In this document: positions 10,746 to 22,328 of the stretch, piece after piece | Layout: each line of letters starts with the position of its first letter | How positions within the stretch are numbered: position 1 is the stretch's first letter | DNA from: Lumnitzera littorea | Taxonomy: Eukaryota > Streptophyta > Magnoliopsida > Myrtales > Combretaceae | NCBI GenBank assembly: GCA_024138015.1 | Contig: JAMXBB010000002.1 | Location: 53,225,486-53,289,485, forward strand | Length of the DNA: 64,000 nucleotides | Reading direction: 5' to 3' | Translations under genes and position numbers: made by a program | The notes under the pieces: generated by a model | What the model was told of the DNA's origin: nothing | Database searches by the model: none | The model's input: the letters and a program-made list of their open reading frames with translations, nothing else

Positions 10746-11480
10746 ATCAGAAGTCAATGTTTTTCTTTATTAGCTCAATAAGTAGTACAACAAGGGTGAT
10801 AAAATTCCTAATGAATCGTCTATAGAATAAAGCCAATCTATGAAAACTCCTTACATTGACACAAGTAGTAGGAGTCAGCCACTTGACGATTGCTTGGATC
10901 TTCTCGTCATCTACTTGTAAGCTTCCTCTCCTTATTACATAACCCAAGAATACCACTTCCTCCTAACAAAAGCAGCATTTCTTCAAGTTGCCAAATAATC
11001 TCTCAATATGGAGGATATCTAGAACCGCTCGGAGATGTTCACAGTGACTTGGTATGTCGACACTATAAACCAGGATGTCATCAAAATACACCACAACACA
11101 CTTTCCTATTAGATGTCTCAACACAGGGTTCATCAGCCTCATGAAAGTGCTCAGGGCATTCAACAAGCCAAACAGCCTGACCATCCATTCATAAAGTTCA
11201 TGTCGAGTTTTAAATGCAGTTTTCCACTCATCTCTTAGTCTCATGTGAATCTGATGGTAGCTAAATTTTAGATCAATCTTGCTAAAGATTTGGGCTCCAT
11301 TCAGCTCATCCAGCATATCCTCCAATATAAGAATGGGATACTTGTATTTGATTGTGATCTTATTCACAGCTCGGATATCTACATACATTCGCTAGATTCC
11401 ATCCTTTTTTAGCACTAGAAGCGTCGACATAGCGCAAGGGATGAGACTTTCTCTAACATAACCCCACTCCAGTAACTCAT
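10746..11480 (-). pseudogene. Gy-1 reverse transcriptase (decayed)
   Basis: Two long open pieces (11388-10963 and 10956-10747) cover the RT palm: [37 protein letters not shown], then catalytic YFDD at 11088-11077, and GNLKKCCFC. The second piece carries YRRFIRNF at the RT/RNase H junction. Key aspartates are present, but stops interrupt the frame between the pieces and upstream of 11390. Same family as Gy-3 RT. Confidence 0.85.
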
Positions 11481-11879
11481 TGACTTAACGTTGAAGTTCA
11501 GAAGTTTACTTGGGATTCATCCCATAGGTTAGCTTATTCAACAATGCAGCCCCAAGTACTAAGTCAATGTAGTACTCTATGCCTTGAGTAGGAGGCAACC
11601 CCTTGGGTAACTATTTTGGGAACAAATCAGTATACCCATCCGGCAACTCTTTGATTTCCTAGGGTAGTTCACCCTTCTCCATCTCTAATAGATGCCTGAC
11701 CAACATGAGGGTTGGCTTGCGAATGTTGATGGCCTCACAAAGCTTAACTCTACTCATCATCAGTTTTTTTCAATTCATGAGCAAGTTTTGTCTACAATTT
11801 TTTAACTTCTCTCGATGGCGTCAAGTTCAGTGTAATCCTCCAACAATCCTTTTCGAACAAATACGTGTTCCTGTATCCG

Positions 11880-12230
11880 TTATGGATAACTCTCCTATCA
11901 AACAACCATGGTTAGCCAAGCAATACGTGTAAGGTACACATGGGTAGTACGTCATAGAGAATCTAGTCAGAGTAGTTTCCAATTGTGATCGGTAGTATTA
12001 CTTGCCATGTAACATGTAGTGCTCCCTTATCATTCAACCAATGTAACTTATATGGCTTTGGATGTGCAATGGTCGACAACTTCAACTGTGTGACCATTTT
12101 AGCTTACGCCACATTAGTGCAACTTCCAGTATCTACAATTAATGCTCGCACCTAGTTATTCACCTTACAGGTGGTATGAAACAAATTCTCCCTCTAATTC
12201 TCCTCCTATGAGGGTTCCATGTTCATTGTA
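11880..12230 (-). pseudogene. Gy-1 aspartic protease (decayed)
   Basis: The minus strand reads LIVDTGSCTNVA near 12150-12110, so the retropepsin Asp-Thr-Gly triad is intact. It is followed by HPKPYKLHWLNDKGALHV and PITIGNYSD as in Gy-3, and HVLLG near the end of the domain. Stops (for example after GNYSD) inactivate it. A spacer of about 400 bp leads to RT. Confidence 0.75.
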
Positions 12231-13479
12231 CGTTAGACAACTAGGTTCAATTGATCCAAGTTCTCGACAAACACATCCTCTTCATTGAGTTCTTTCTCAG
12301 TAGTGATCTCTTCCTCCTTAAGTTCCTCATATGCACTCTCTACCTCCAGCTTCATGACATCTCCCTTAATTACCATAGTTCTTTTGTCCGGGCACTGAGT
12401 GGCCATATGTCCGAACCCTTGGCAGTTAAAGCACTTGATCTAGCTTGTCTTTCTATTTAATCCTTTCCCTTTCTCATAAGTTTGGGTTGGCACTTTACCA
12501 TCAAGTCGGCCCTTTTACTCGACTCGGACATCTACCTTCTGAATCTGTTTGGTACTCGACTAAACTTGGTGACTCACTTGTCCTAGTCGGCTAGTCGGTA
12601 GCCTAGTTAGTACTTAGCTCCGTCTTTACCTCTCTACTCACTAAGCTATTCTAATGGCTTCATCTACTATGGTAAATCATTGGAGTTCCACAATATCTCA
12701 AATGTCATCTCTCAGCCTAGTAATGAATCTAAAGATTGTTCGAGCTAACAGCTCCTCTAATTTACATCGGATCATGAGCATTTGGATTTCCTAAACATAC
12801 TTGTCAACTGTTCAGCCTCCTTGTCTTAACTCTTAAAGCCAAATAAAAGTGTCTCATAGATAAGTTTTCGGTACAAACCGATTTCTCAATATTCTCTTCA
12901 TCTCGGGCAAAGTATTAATCTCTTAATAACCCCCTTGCCTCCTCATAGCTTAGAAATTCTTTCACCACATGATAGCATATCTAAAGAATTCAATAGCAAT
13001 AGTTCTCACCTTCTCATAATCCCCATACTGATAATAGTCGAAAACATACTCCACCTTCTCTTCTCATTCTAGATATTCATCAACATTCCTAGATCCATTG
13101 AAGCTCGAAATTCAAAGCTTCATATGATCAGATGCTCTAGGGACTCTAGCTTGCTCTTCTTCAAAATACTCTTCCTCATCCTCTTCATCCAATTCCCTCA
13201 GGTCTATCCTTCATCTTACTTGTTCGCCTACTCTACTACCTCGAACTAATTGAGCTGGGTTTTGACCTCTAGCAAGTCGAGCAACTTATGGGTTTTTTTG
13301 CACGGCCTTAGTCAGTTAGCAAACCAATGCATGAACAGCTTGAGTCAAATATACTAGGAAGCTAGCCACCTCATCTAGTCTCTCATTAATGCTCCTAGGG
13401 ATTCCTTAAGACTATCATCCATGGTGGACAACTCCACTGTTGTTATCTCTAGCACCAATGTTTACACTTGGGTCAGTCA
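12231..13479 (-). pseudogene. Gy-1 gag (decayed)
   Basis: Starts at the ATG read on the minus strand at 13479-13477, 190 bp after the primer site. The Retrotrans_gag region (13130-12640) shows SSFNGSRNVDEYLE, NRFVPKTYL and ELRQGG motifs. A CCHC zinc knuckle (CFNCQGFGHMATQC, about 12440-12385) is intact. Many TAG/TGA stops replace Trp and Gln codons. Protease follows in the same polyprotein arrangement. Confidence 0.8.
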
Positions 13480-13668
13480 TTTTCTCCACATATTCAAAGC
13501 TCAAACTCTTCAAATAGGTGATATAGCAAACACTTCCATAAACCAAAAAAGGTAAAAGCTAACAAACACAACAATTAAATGAATACAGTAACTTACTATG
13601 TTTTATAAACACAAAATAGAATGTAAACAAAACTTCAAACACAAACCATAACTTAAACAAAACGTCCA

Positions 13669-13680
13669 CTTTGATATCAA
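13669..13680 (-). other. Gy-1 primer-binding site
   Basis: Minus strand TTGATATCAAAG, two bases from the LTR edge, corresponds to the tRNA-iMet site TGGTATCAGAGC with transitions. Its place confirms that the right LTR is the 5' LTR. Confidence 0.75.
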
Positions 13681-13682
13681 GA

Positions 13683-14543
13683 TGTTATGAACTATGACCA
13701 GGAATAGACAAGGCTGATCACTAGATAGGTTTGAGCTTATCGAAAGCTTAAAAAGGAGAATGTTGGGGAATGTGCAAAAGGAACAAATGCGAATGAAAAG
13801 TAAGCAAAAACCCACTAACAGCTCCAACAGATATGATGCACCAATGGAACTTTCAAGGACTCACGGCACAATTCAATATGATACACAAATCAATTCGGTA
13901 AGGTTACTCACTACCTAGCCTTACTCAAGGGTTCAAATAAGAGTGATGTTGAAAGTAAACAGGCAGTGTTTTCGCAAGGGAGGAAATACTCAAGTGTATT
14001 AATGATAATCAATCTCTGATGTTTACAACTACAAGTACAAGAGGTATTTATACTGGAGAATTTAAGGCAACATGCCTGAAAGGGAAAAGACAAAAAGAGC
14101 ATTTCCTAAGGAAGTAATGTACTAGATACAAAAAGGTAAAAATGACTATTTAAGGAAAACAATCATTGGTGTAATGAATTCTACACATGATTCTATACAC
14201 ATGGCAATGCTATATTGGTGATACCATTGGAAGATGCGAACAAAAAGTACGATCAACTTGCTTGTTCGAACAAGGGTAGCTTAGCCAGTCTAAAGTCTCT
14301 CTTTCTTGGCTTCTTAACAAGGGAGATGCCGAGTCATTAGTCAGCTCAGGCGCAAGTGAGTAATCTACAACTCAACATACTACAGAGAGATGGGTAGTCA
14401 TTCAGCTTGGCATAAAGAGTGACTCGGCAAAGAAGTACTCGGCCACAGTAAGAGTTGATTGGAGTAGGAAAATCCACCTTGCTAAGCCTTCCAGTCCTCG
14501 AGCTTGGCTACGGGTCAAAGGCCTAGTAGCCTGATTCATATCA
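13683..14543 (-). mobile_element. Gy-1 5' LTR
   Basis: 861 bp, TG...CA in element sense (TGATATGAATCAGG start at 14543, ...TAACA end at 13683). TATA box TATAAATA on the minus strand at 14052-14045. The first ~100 bases are open in the frame that continues pol in the 3' copy (NQATRPLTRSQARGLEGLAR). Right flank AGTTC is the probable target duplication. Confidence 0.9.
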
Positions 14544-15283
14544 AGTTCAATCCATTTGCTCTAAAATTCCTGATCCACATCTAATCTAACTGAAATGTAC
14601 TTATGGTACCACTTATGGATCTTAGATTTTAAGCCATCCATGAACTTGCAACGGTGCCATGCTGCTACATAGTACTAACCATTATGCTTTCTTTTGATCA
14701 TAAAGAAATATCTAAATAATTAGGGTGTAGCCATGACTTCAAGCTCCTTACAAACTATCACCAAAGCGACAAGAAGCCTATATGTATTCAGAGAGAACAT
14801 GCTTGACGACACACATAAATAATTGAAATTTTTCTTTTGAAATAGAGAGTAAGGTAGATACAATCCAATATCAAAATAGTTCAAATAAAGTTAAAATTCA
14901 TGCTTAATAAGATAACAAACCCTTTCATCTACCCTCGACCTATACAAATGCCATTCAAAGGGAACATCTTCAAAATGTTTGTTGTACTTTGAAACAAATG
15001 TCCAAATCGCACCACTAATCACTCCATCCAGCAAATCAATGTTATAAACCAAGTTGTTATAAAGGTACCTAGCAGGTAATGCATCTTCTCCATCATCTAG
15101 ATAAACATCTAGTAGAAGAGCCTCCATATGGGTAAGCTTCTCCCACCACTCCATCATGTTGTTTGCTAAGTTACCTAATGTTAAAGCCGATCTAGTCGTC
15201 TCGAGGGTTAGTGAGGGAGAGGGGGGAAAGAGAATGTCCTCAAAATTAGTTCGAGTGATAAAGTGAATTTTGCTCCTAACCAT
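14544..15283 (-). pseudogene. Decayed plant gypsy-type transposon ORF (PF04195-like)
   Basis: An open frame of 130 codons starts at ATG 15283 and ends with TAA at 14891. The same frame continues past that stop to 14544 with further stops, reading DIGLYLPYSLF, then RLLVALVIVCKELE, then a YYVAAW and GLKSKIHKWYHKY block. This order (Gly-rich 'GLxLP' start, 'NxxRLLVAL', 'F', 'WYYF', 'LPSSxKxWK') is what I know of PF04195/Transposase_28, a plant family tied to gypsy-type elements; its biochemical role is unknown. Gy-1 inserted in the frame at 14543/4807 and the C-terminal part lies at 4806-4620. Start ATG is the first in the frame; the N-terminus could extend further. Confidence 0.6.
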
Positions 15284-16052
15284 ACCTAATAGAATGTGAA
15301 GCTTGACTAAAGAAAAAGTTAGAAGGAAGATTAAGAAATTTTTGCTTGCATAAGAAGGAGGATTTCAATAGACAAAAGAAGAAAAAACCAAATAAAGAAG
15401 CTAGGTAAAAAACTTCTCAAAAACTTTATAGTTATCAACTTGATAATCCCCTCTCGAATAATGGAAATAGGCTTTAATAAGGATTCAAGGCATGATTTGA
15501 TTGGTTGGTGTGGATGGAAGCCATGTGTTTAGCATTGGAAATCCAACAGGTACTGTACAACCATTAGTTATAAAAGCTTATAGGGTAATGATGACAAGAT
15601 TTGGTAGCTATCACATATGCGTGTACAATAAGCAAATAGCCATAAAAGCCAAGGGTTGCAACCTTTAGGCTAAAAAGAGACACAATATATTTTAATAGAT
15701 ATCAAGGTATGAGAATGCCAATGAGATGCATGGCAACAATTCTCAATAACTACATGAAGACCTGTAAGCACCATCTTCGTATGGCCTACATTTTGACCTT
15801 GTGAATTGAGTAACACCCTTGTGTATACTCCGATAGTCAAGTCCCCAACCACAGGAGTTGGTGGGCTGATGATGATAGTGAATTTTCATCCTAAGCACAA
15901 CTCAACATTTTCCCTATCGAGCTAATCTACTTTGCTATGTTTAGCGATGCAACTTACTCTGATGACTTGGGAACATAGGCTTAGCTAATCTAATGGGCTA
16001 GAAAGTTCGGCTTATCCATTTAAGCACTTTGAATTCAAAAAGAGGGGCGGAC
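15284..16052. other. Unassigned stretch
   Basis: No domain, LTR pair or repeat recognised. It may be the upstream region of the PF04195-like ORF or the 3' end of the element whose LTR begins at 16053. A purine run AAAAAGAGGGGCGG at 16037-16050 is a candidate polypurine tract for that LTR. Confidence 0.4.
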
Positions 16053-16390
16053 AATTAAATACCCACATACTCTAACCACATAACCACCCACTACTCCATG
16101 TCTTTAGATATGTGCATAAATTATTGAACTGCCACGTGGTCCATGATTTTAGATTATCAAATAACACAGTGACTAGACAAACATCTATAAATATGGAAGC
16201 ATAGGCACTGTAAGAACTCTACACTTTTTGATACTTGCTCTCTCTTACTCTTTTGCTTAATCTTTCACTCATAAACTAACTTAAGCATTGGAGTAGCTCT
16301 GCTAGACTAGCCTAAGCACTCCCTTTTAGCCTAACATTTTCTCCTTTACAAGATCTAAATTGTTCACCATTCTTGACCAACAACAATTGT
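16053..16390 (+). mobile_element. LTR fragment, Tat-like
   Basis: A purine tract precedes ACAATTAAATACCC; TATAAATA lies at 16186-16193; about 90 bases downstream ACTTAAGCATTGGAGTAG resembles the ACTTGAGCGTCGGAGTG box common in U5/R of plant Tat-group LTRs. The end (near TTGACCAACAACA) is uncertain and no partner LTR is visible. It reads on the plus strand, opposite to the ORF at 14544-15283, so the two are probably from different elements. Confidence 0.45.
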
Positions 16391-17274
16391 GATTCCAAAT
16401 TTCATTCAATTTTTCACATTTGAACATCTCTAAGGGGGTAGAATTACGATCCCAATTTTCCCTCATTAATGATTATTAATTTAAAATTACTTATTTAACC
16501 TCCAACGATATCCAATAATTAAGGGTATTTTTAATAAATACTATTATAATATATTCCATTCATTTCAATACTGATTCCATTCCATTCCATGCTAATACAT
16601 TTCATACATACCATTTTTCATACCAAACATGACATTAAAAAACCTTTGTTTTTTTTTTAAGGTTAAACCCATTTTGTAACATTAGGATGAACACTTTCAT
16701 CTTCATTATCAAGTGTTGTTCATTTAAAATTCTTGATCTCATTGTGATATCAATGAACATGTAATTCAAAAGTATGTTTTTGTTAGCTCATGATTGAAGA
16801 GTAATTATGTGGAAGGAAATAAATGTGCAATATTAAAAGGTGGTTTGATGGAAATTTTCTACAGTTTGTGGGCTTGATGAGGGCTCAAGCTTAGAGGATC
16901 CCTCTATAGGATTGTAGTAGTATAAGGCTAGCAAAAGAGCAGACATAAGCAAAGTGGGCACTAGGGGTTTTTCTAGTACATGCACTTTGATGTTGAAGTT
17001 AGTAGTTAACAATGATAAAGGCTTGAAGGGAATGGAGATTTGCTGAGCCAACAATATGAGAGAGTAGGGTTTTTTCCATAAAGTCTTAGGAATCAAAAAT
17101 AATGCTTTACCATAAAGGCATCTAAGAGATTATACAAGATGATGTAACTTACAAGATCAAGATACATGGAGGGAGATCCTTTGACTTTTAATATGTTCAA
17201 AAATACTTATGTAAGAAGTTAAGCATGCCTAATGTCGAAGAATTCTTTCTTAATGGTTTTCCTTCTTGTTGTAG
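16391..17274. other. Unassigned stretch with an unrecognised small ORF
   Basis: Contains a minus-strand open frame of 87 codons (17096-16833) with a hydrophobic middle (ALLLALYYY) that I do not recognise. Length is compatible with chance. Imperfect ATTCCATTCC-type short repeats occur near 16550-16600. Nothing else found. Confidence 0.3.
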
Positions 17275-17334
17275 GCCAAGCCAATGCTTAATAGGCTAGG
17301 TCAATGCTTAGTAAGCTAAGTTGGTGCATGGTAG
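17275..17334 (+). repeat. 20-bp tandem repeat, three copies
   Basis: GCCAAGCCAATGCTTAATAG, then two diverged copies starting at 17295 and 17315, each 20 bp. Short and degenerate. Confidence 0.7.
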
Positions 17335-17925
17335 CTTAAGGCTAAAATACACATATAATATTTGCCCCCTACTCTCTTTGTCAACCGGTTAACAAGGAGA
17401 GCTAAGTTAGATCTTGCCTTTTAGTGCTTGGAAGCAAGCAATGCCAAAATAAAGATCAACAATTTAACAATAGATTAACCAAGATATTGGCTGATTTGGC
17501 ACGTAGTAGTTGAGGTGCCTTCATAAAGTAGGTATGTTAGGATGTTGGCTATGATGGCTTGACCTTCAGTAATGACAATGTAGTGCTTAGGTGAAAGCTA
17601 AGTTATCGGACTTAAGCATGATTAGCATAAGTGCTGAGGTGTATAAGGGAAGCTTTGCAAGTAGTTATAGTTGATCTACACCTTACTTTACCCTATGACC
17701 AAGCTAAAGTGATGTAGTGTCCCAAAGGAGCTATATTATACATTAAGGCCAATGACGAGACCTTATTTTACCCTCAAGACTAAGTTGGGAGAAAAAGCGT
17801 ATTTATGCTCCATTGTGATGATTGCACAAATGAAATAAATTTTTTTGTACGTACATACTCCAAAATCTCCTTTGTTACTTCATACTAGGTCTTCACACTT
17901 CTTTACATTACGAACCTACAATAAG
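17335..17925. other. Unassigned stretch
   Basis: Holds TTTGCCCCCTACTC near 17360, similar in flavour to text beside plant LTR edges, but no partner or boundary was found. No coding frame of note. Confidence 0.3.
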
Positions 17926-18290
17926 CACCAACTTAGTTGCTCTTCAATGATTCACAGGTCAAATAATAAGAAGTGTTGACTTGGTTGCTCCTTCACAACC
18001 CAAAGGTTAAACAACAAAAAGTGCAAACTTGGTTTCTCTTTAATGGCTTACATGTCACACAACAAAATACACCTACCCGGTTACTCTTTAAAGACCTACG
18101 TGTTAAAAAATAAAATGCACTAACCTAATTACTCTTTAGCGACCCATAAGTTAGGTGGAGAGACACGTAGACTTGGTTATCCTTTAGTGAACAACAAATT
18201 ATATGGGCCCTTACAAGTTTAGCTCTCATAATACGAAGACTCAATTGCTCTTTAACAACCTACAAGTCAAAGTAGGCTTCTCTTATTGAC
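17926..18290 (+). repeat. 48-bp minisatellite, seven copies
   Basis: The anchor ACTTGGTTGCTCTTTA-like occurs with TTGCTC-type positions 17937, 17985, 18033, 18081, 18129, 18177 and 18245. Spacing is exactly 48 five times, then 68. The last gap contains a 20-bp extra piece. Copies are 60-80% alike by eye. Confidence 0.85.
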
Positions 18291-18840
18291 AAGTAAACAA
18301 GGCAACCTCTACCTAACCACATGCAAACGAGGCACCCTTACTCTATGATAGGTGCACTAGGTACCTCCACTTACTAACAAGATAAAGGATTAAGTCCTTT
18401 TAACCAAACTTAATTTCCAAGAAGGACTCATTAAGAGCATCCCATAATAATAAAAAAAGGATATCCGAACTCACAAATTCAATTCTGATAATGGGATGCT
18501 CCTAATGTGGAGAAGGATCCCTAATCACTTATCAATGCAGACACCCTACAAAAAGGGTCATCCCACAAAAGGCTAAGTCTTTTACTTAAGACCGCGGCTA
18601 AGTAAGGTGGTCCCTTGTTTAAGACCACATCAATGAAGTATTAATCCCCTTACTTAAGGCTACAACTATAGAGACTTAGTCCCTTACTTAATACTACAAG
18701 ACCCCTAGTCACTTAATGATATGGACACCCTATAGAATAAGTCGTCCTATAAAAGGATAAGGCCCTTACTCAAGATTATAGCCATGAGGCATTGAGCCCT
18801 TTGTTTGGGTATACGACCATAAAGTCCATATCCCTTGCCC
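18291..18840 (+). repeat. Longer imperfect repeat (~194 bp) after the 48-bp array
   Basis: CCCTAATCACTTATCAATG (about 18509) and CCCTAGTCACTTAATGATA (about 18703) begin two related blocks of about 194 bp. Both contain GACACCCTA, then a GTCATCC/GTCGTCC word and a TTACTTAAGACC-like phrase. Within them a shorter CCCTTACTTAAGGCTAC phrase recurs. Confidence 0.55.
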
Positions 18841-19258
18841 AAGAATGTAACTACAAAGCATAATTGTGCCTATGAATAAGAAGAAGAGTAAAGGAGAAGA
18901 AACACAAGGGAGAAGTATACAAAAGAAGTACTGACTCTTTAATAAATTTACACATTACCTAGCAACACTTACAATAAATAAGTTAGCATCTCCAATTATG
19001 TATAAAGAGAGTAAAACGAAAAGAAGAGAATATGCAAGTAGAAGAAAAAAGGAAAAAGACGGAGGGTCGAGTTGAAGGTTTAGACATTTCCTCCTATTGC
19101 TGCTACTATTGCTATCATTGCTGCTATAACTACAATTGCTTCTCTTGTTACCGCTTTGGCCCCCACAGCTACTCAAGAGGATTTGTGGCATTCGTCCTTA
19201 GCACTATGACATTGGAAGCTGATTCAGGTTCGTAGCTGCTTCAAACTCCTTAAGTAGC
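18841..19258. other. Purine-rich and TGCTAY-rich unassigned stretch
   Basis: A purine-rich run (about 18870-18930 and 19010-19070) is followed by imperfect trinucleotide-like TGCTGCTAYTATTGC at 19100-19150. Small open frames on both strands here (78 and 67 codons) follow from low complexity and are not supported. Confidence 0.4.
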
Positions 19259-20552
19259 TAATCAGCTAGCAAGTGTACCTTTTAAGTTATGTTATAATAA
19301 GCTTGCAAGTCTAGGTTGTCGATCCCTCGAGAACTACTTACATTATTCATACTTGCTCTATTTTTCTACTTACGAAAGGATAACTAACTTTCAAGTATGG
19401 AACAAGCAACCAAATTTTAAAAATCAAGAGAAATAAAATTGTGCTTATAAATTAATAAAACAATAGTAAAGCAAGAAACCTAATTGACCATATGGACATC
19501 TAGACTCTGTTTCACCAAGGAATTAACACATAACAATTCAAAAAATTTATAATCCATTCCTTATTTTTATTAATCAAAGGAATTCAAATTATGAGCTAAT
19601 AGGAATCGCTTCATTACTAACTCCTAACTCTAACTACACTCTATCTAAGTCGCTTTTGCAATTAAATGAATTAAGATAACACTAAGAATAGGATTTCCCT
19701 TTATAGAAAATATTGTAATAAATTCTGGAAGAACTATATAACTTATAACTAAGATTATAGATAATTCTCATCAATTACGATAGATCTAATTACACGTCAA
19801 GTCTTATTACCTCGATATACAATATCAAATAATTAGATTAAGACTCTAAAAACAATAATCCAATTTAATACAAAACACATGATTGAATGAACAAGCAATA
19901 GGGAATTTTATTAGAGTAAATTAAATAAGCACTTTACATGTCAAACCATGGATCCACAGGTCCAGATATCTACAACTTACACTATAGTCATGCTAGAAAT
20001 AAATCATAGAACATAAACAAGCAAATCCTAGCCTAACAACTCTTATTCCATTCTTGATTCTTCCCTTAAATCTCTTTTCTTCTTCTCTTCTCTCTCTTTA
20101 AATGAGCATCTCATTGTCTATTTATAAGATTGTGTTAAAGTCATGTAAATATGGAAGTTTTCAAAAATGATGGCATGATAACACCCTAGGTACATGAGCA
20201 TATACTTGACCGCAAACTTTAGGTATGTTTTAATTGCAATTTTTTTCCACGAAATTCATGAGAATTTTTTAAAAAGGGATCACAACCAAAGAACAAGAGC
20301 ATGTTCTTCTCTGAACTTTCAATCTTTAGTAAATTTTGCTTATAAGCTCGCTATCTTTAGCTGCCTCATTTAAACTACGTGAAATTCTTCTCAATCTTGG
20401 GTAATTTTCATCCTTTTTACTTTAATGGCTCCTCTAAGTCTTCAAATCAATAAAGTACTCATCTAAATATCAAAATTCATTAAAGTTCACATCAAATGGA
20501 TGAAAAATATTATAAAACACATCAATAAATATGTCTAAACTTACACTTATCA
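19259..20552 (-). mobile_element. Ath-1 3' LTR (Athila-like)
   Basis: In minus sense it begins TGATAAGTGTAAG right after GTATGGGGAGATT (the polypurine tract) at 20570-20553. It ends with the GGTACACTTGC-type phrase shared with the other Athila LTRs here (20836 onward, 28095 onward, 41438 onward). A minus-strand TATA box TATAAATA lies at 20126-20119. The left edge is set by alignment and has drifted from TG to TA. Confidence 0.7.
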
Positions 20553-20835
20553 AATCTCCCCATACTTAAATAATTTCCTAGTCTCAAGCAAATCAATCAA
20601 TACTTATCCAAGATTGATACAAAGAATATTGGACAAGAAATATTGTCCTAATTCAATACCATTTTGGATATCTTAAAAATTTAGATCTAATCCTAAAATA
20701 ATTTGAAAATCAACTCTCCATAAGTCAATGCACTATTGTAAAACCTCATTCAACATTTGTAGCAACTTACATAAATTCTTCCCGATCACCTCTTAACGCA
20801 CTAAAAATCATAAATATTAGAATTTGACAACAAAT
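20553..20835 (-). mobile_element. Ath-1 3' untranslated fragment
   Basis: Sequence between the Ath-1 LTR and the insertion point of Ath-2. CCCATACTTAAATAATTTCC and CTAGTCTCAAGC are typical of Athila 3' ends (polypurine tract and upstream). It continues at 29582 after Ath-2. Confidence 0.65.
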
Positions 20836-22328
20836 TGATCGTGTATATGCTATATTATAGGTAAGTGCACTCAATCAAGTTATAGTATAGAATTAAGATG
20901 GATTTTTTTTAGTCTAAGTGTCAATCCCACAAAGAGCTAAGTATATGAGTATATCTAATTATTCCTAACAAGTGTACCCTTTTAATTTATTCAACTACCT
21001 AATTTCTTTTATTGGAAGATTTTTTGAATAACTAAATTTAATTAAATAAACTAAACATGGAAAATAAGTATTGCAAACAATTCAAACATCAAATTAACAA
21101 AATAAAGAAAGTAAAATAATTAACTACTAAAATAATTAAATAACTAAATAGCTAAATAGCATAAAAATAACAATTAACAATGAAACAAATGAAAGCAAGA
21201 TGATAGCATATATAGAAACGTAAAATAAAATAAAATAAAATAAAGATAAAGAAATACTAAAGTAACAAAGAAAACATGAATTAATCAATTATAAACTAAC
21301 ATTTTCCTTATTAAATCTTGAATTTGTTGCTTACTACCTAGTTCTAGGGGGATTATTATATCTCAATTGCCTTATTGGACAATAGAGATTCCTAACCCAC
21401 TTCTAGAGGAAATCAGATTTTGAATTAGTTGGACTAGTGTCTCTAACTTATTCCCAATCCTAAAACCCTCTCTACCTACATCGCTACTAAATAAAGCATT
21501 TCAAGATCACATGAAGGACATGAATCTCATTATTAGGTCACCCTAATCTAGAAATATTAAATATCTAATCTCTTAGTGCACATTATCTTTTCTAATTACA
21601 CTTGTCTATTTATTCCAAGCCTCATGACTCTACATCAAACCCAAATGTTCAATTAATACCCTGAGTAATATTAATCTAACATAATAAGAATGATGTAATC
21701 AAATTGCAATAAGTAAAATCATCAATTGAATTTCATAAATAAAATCACCCCTATAAGCATAAGGTTTAACAACGATTTACTAAGTTTAATTAAATAAAGA
21801 CATGAAAACTAAGAAAATAGAAGACACGAAGGGAAGAGCCCTACTATAGTCCTAACAATTACTAAAGGGGCTCTCTCTCTCTGTAAACCTAAGCTTAAGA
21901 GTATATTTATAAGCAATATTCCTAAGATTATAAAGAAAACCTAACAAATATAAAATTCTGGAATCACAATGTCTTCATACCCATAGTATATAGTTGTGAT
22001 GGTAGGTTATAGTCGTGCCCTTCGTGCGAAATTATGAAAATTCAAATTGAAATCTTTTACGACAGGACCATAAGTGTGGTCTATGACCATAGTCATTGCA
22101 AGACTTTGTTCTTGCTCGAATTTTCTTTCTTCACTTCAATAGCCAAGATTTTTCTTCAAAACCACCCAAAATTATTTAGGAATCCTTAAAATCTTCATGA
22201 GATGCTTCTAAGGTCCCTAAAAGCAATAAATAAATAAACTAAGCTCAAAATAACATCAAATTGATAAAAATGAAGTTGAAATCAGCCCAAAATTACTATA
22301 GAAAATATATACTATTTTTGCATTATCA
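20836..22328 (-). mobile_element. Ath-2 3' LTR
   Basis: 1493 bp. Minus-strand TATA TATAAATA at 21911-21904. It contains CCATAGTATATAGTTGTGATGG-like phrases (shortened here) also found in the partner LTR. (AAATA)n near 21225-21245. Flank CAAAT at 20831-20835. Confidence 0.9.

Larger units (their letters stand above)
4807..14543 (-). mobile_element. Gy-1: CRM-like Ty3/Gypsy retrotransposon, nested-interrupted
   Basis: LTR pair (4807-5425 plus 9250-9403; 13683-14543), primer site, gag, protease, RT, partial RNase H and integrase in that order on the minus strand. Flanks CGTTC and AGTTC match at four of five bases and probably represent the target duplication. It belongs to the same family as Gy-3 (LTR and protein similarity). 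RT text such as the FSKIDLK and RLFGNLKKC motifs resembles plant centromeric retrotransposons (CRM clade). About 0.4 kb is missing between RNase H and integrase. No intact frame. Confidence 0.88.

Noticed and set aside
16833..17096. Minus-strand 87-codon frame as a membrane peptide gene
   Set aside because: Hydrophobic stretch is short, no homologue recognised, and length is expected by chance in AT-rich DNA.
17926..18290. CRISPR-like array
   Set aside because: Units are contiguous diverged tandem copies without unique spacers, in a plant nuclear context.
19032..19235. Cysteine/tyrosine-rich plus-strand frame as a small secreted protein
   Set aside because: The Cys/Tyr run comes from TGCTAY-type low-complexity DNA; no signal peptide or stable pattern.
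21225..21245. (AAATA)n microsatellite as a separate element
   Set aside because: Short A-rich run within the Ath-2 LTR, also present in the partner LTR near 28480.
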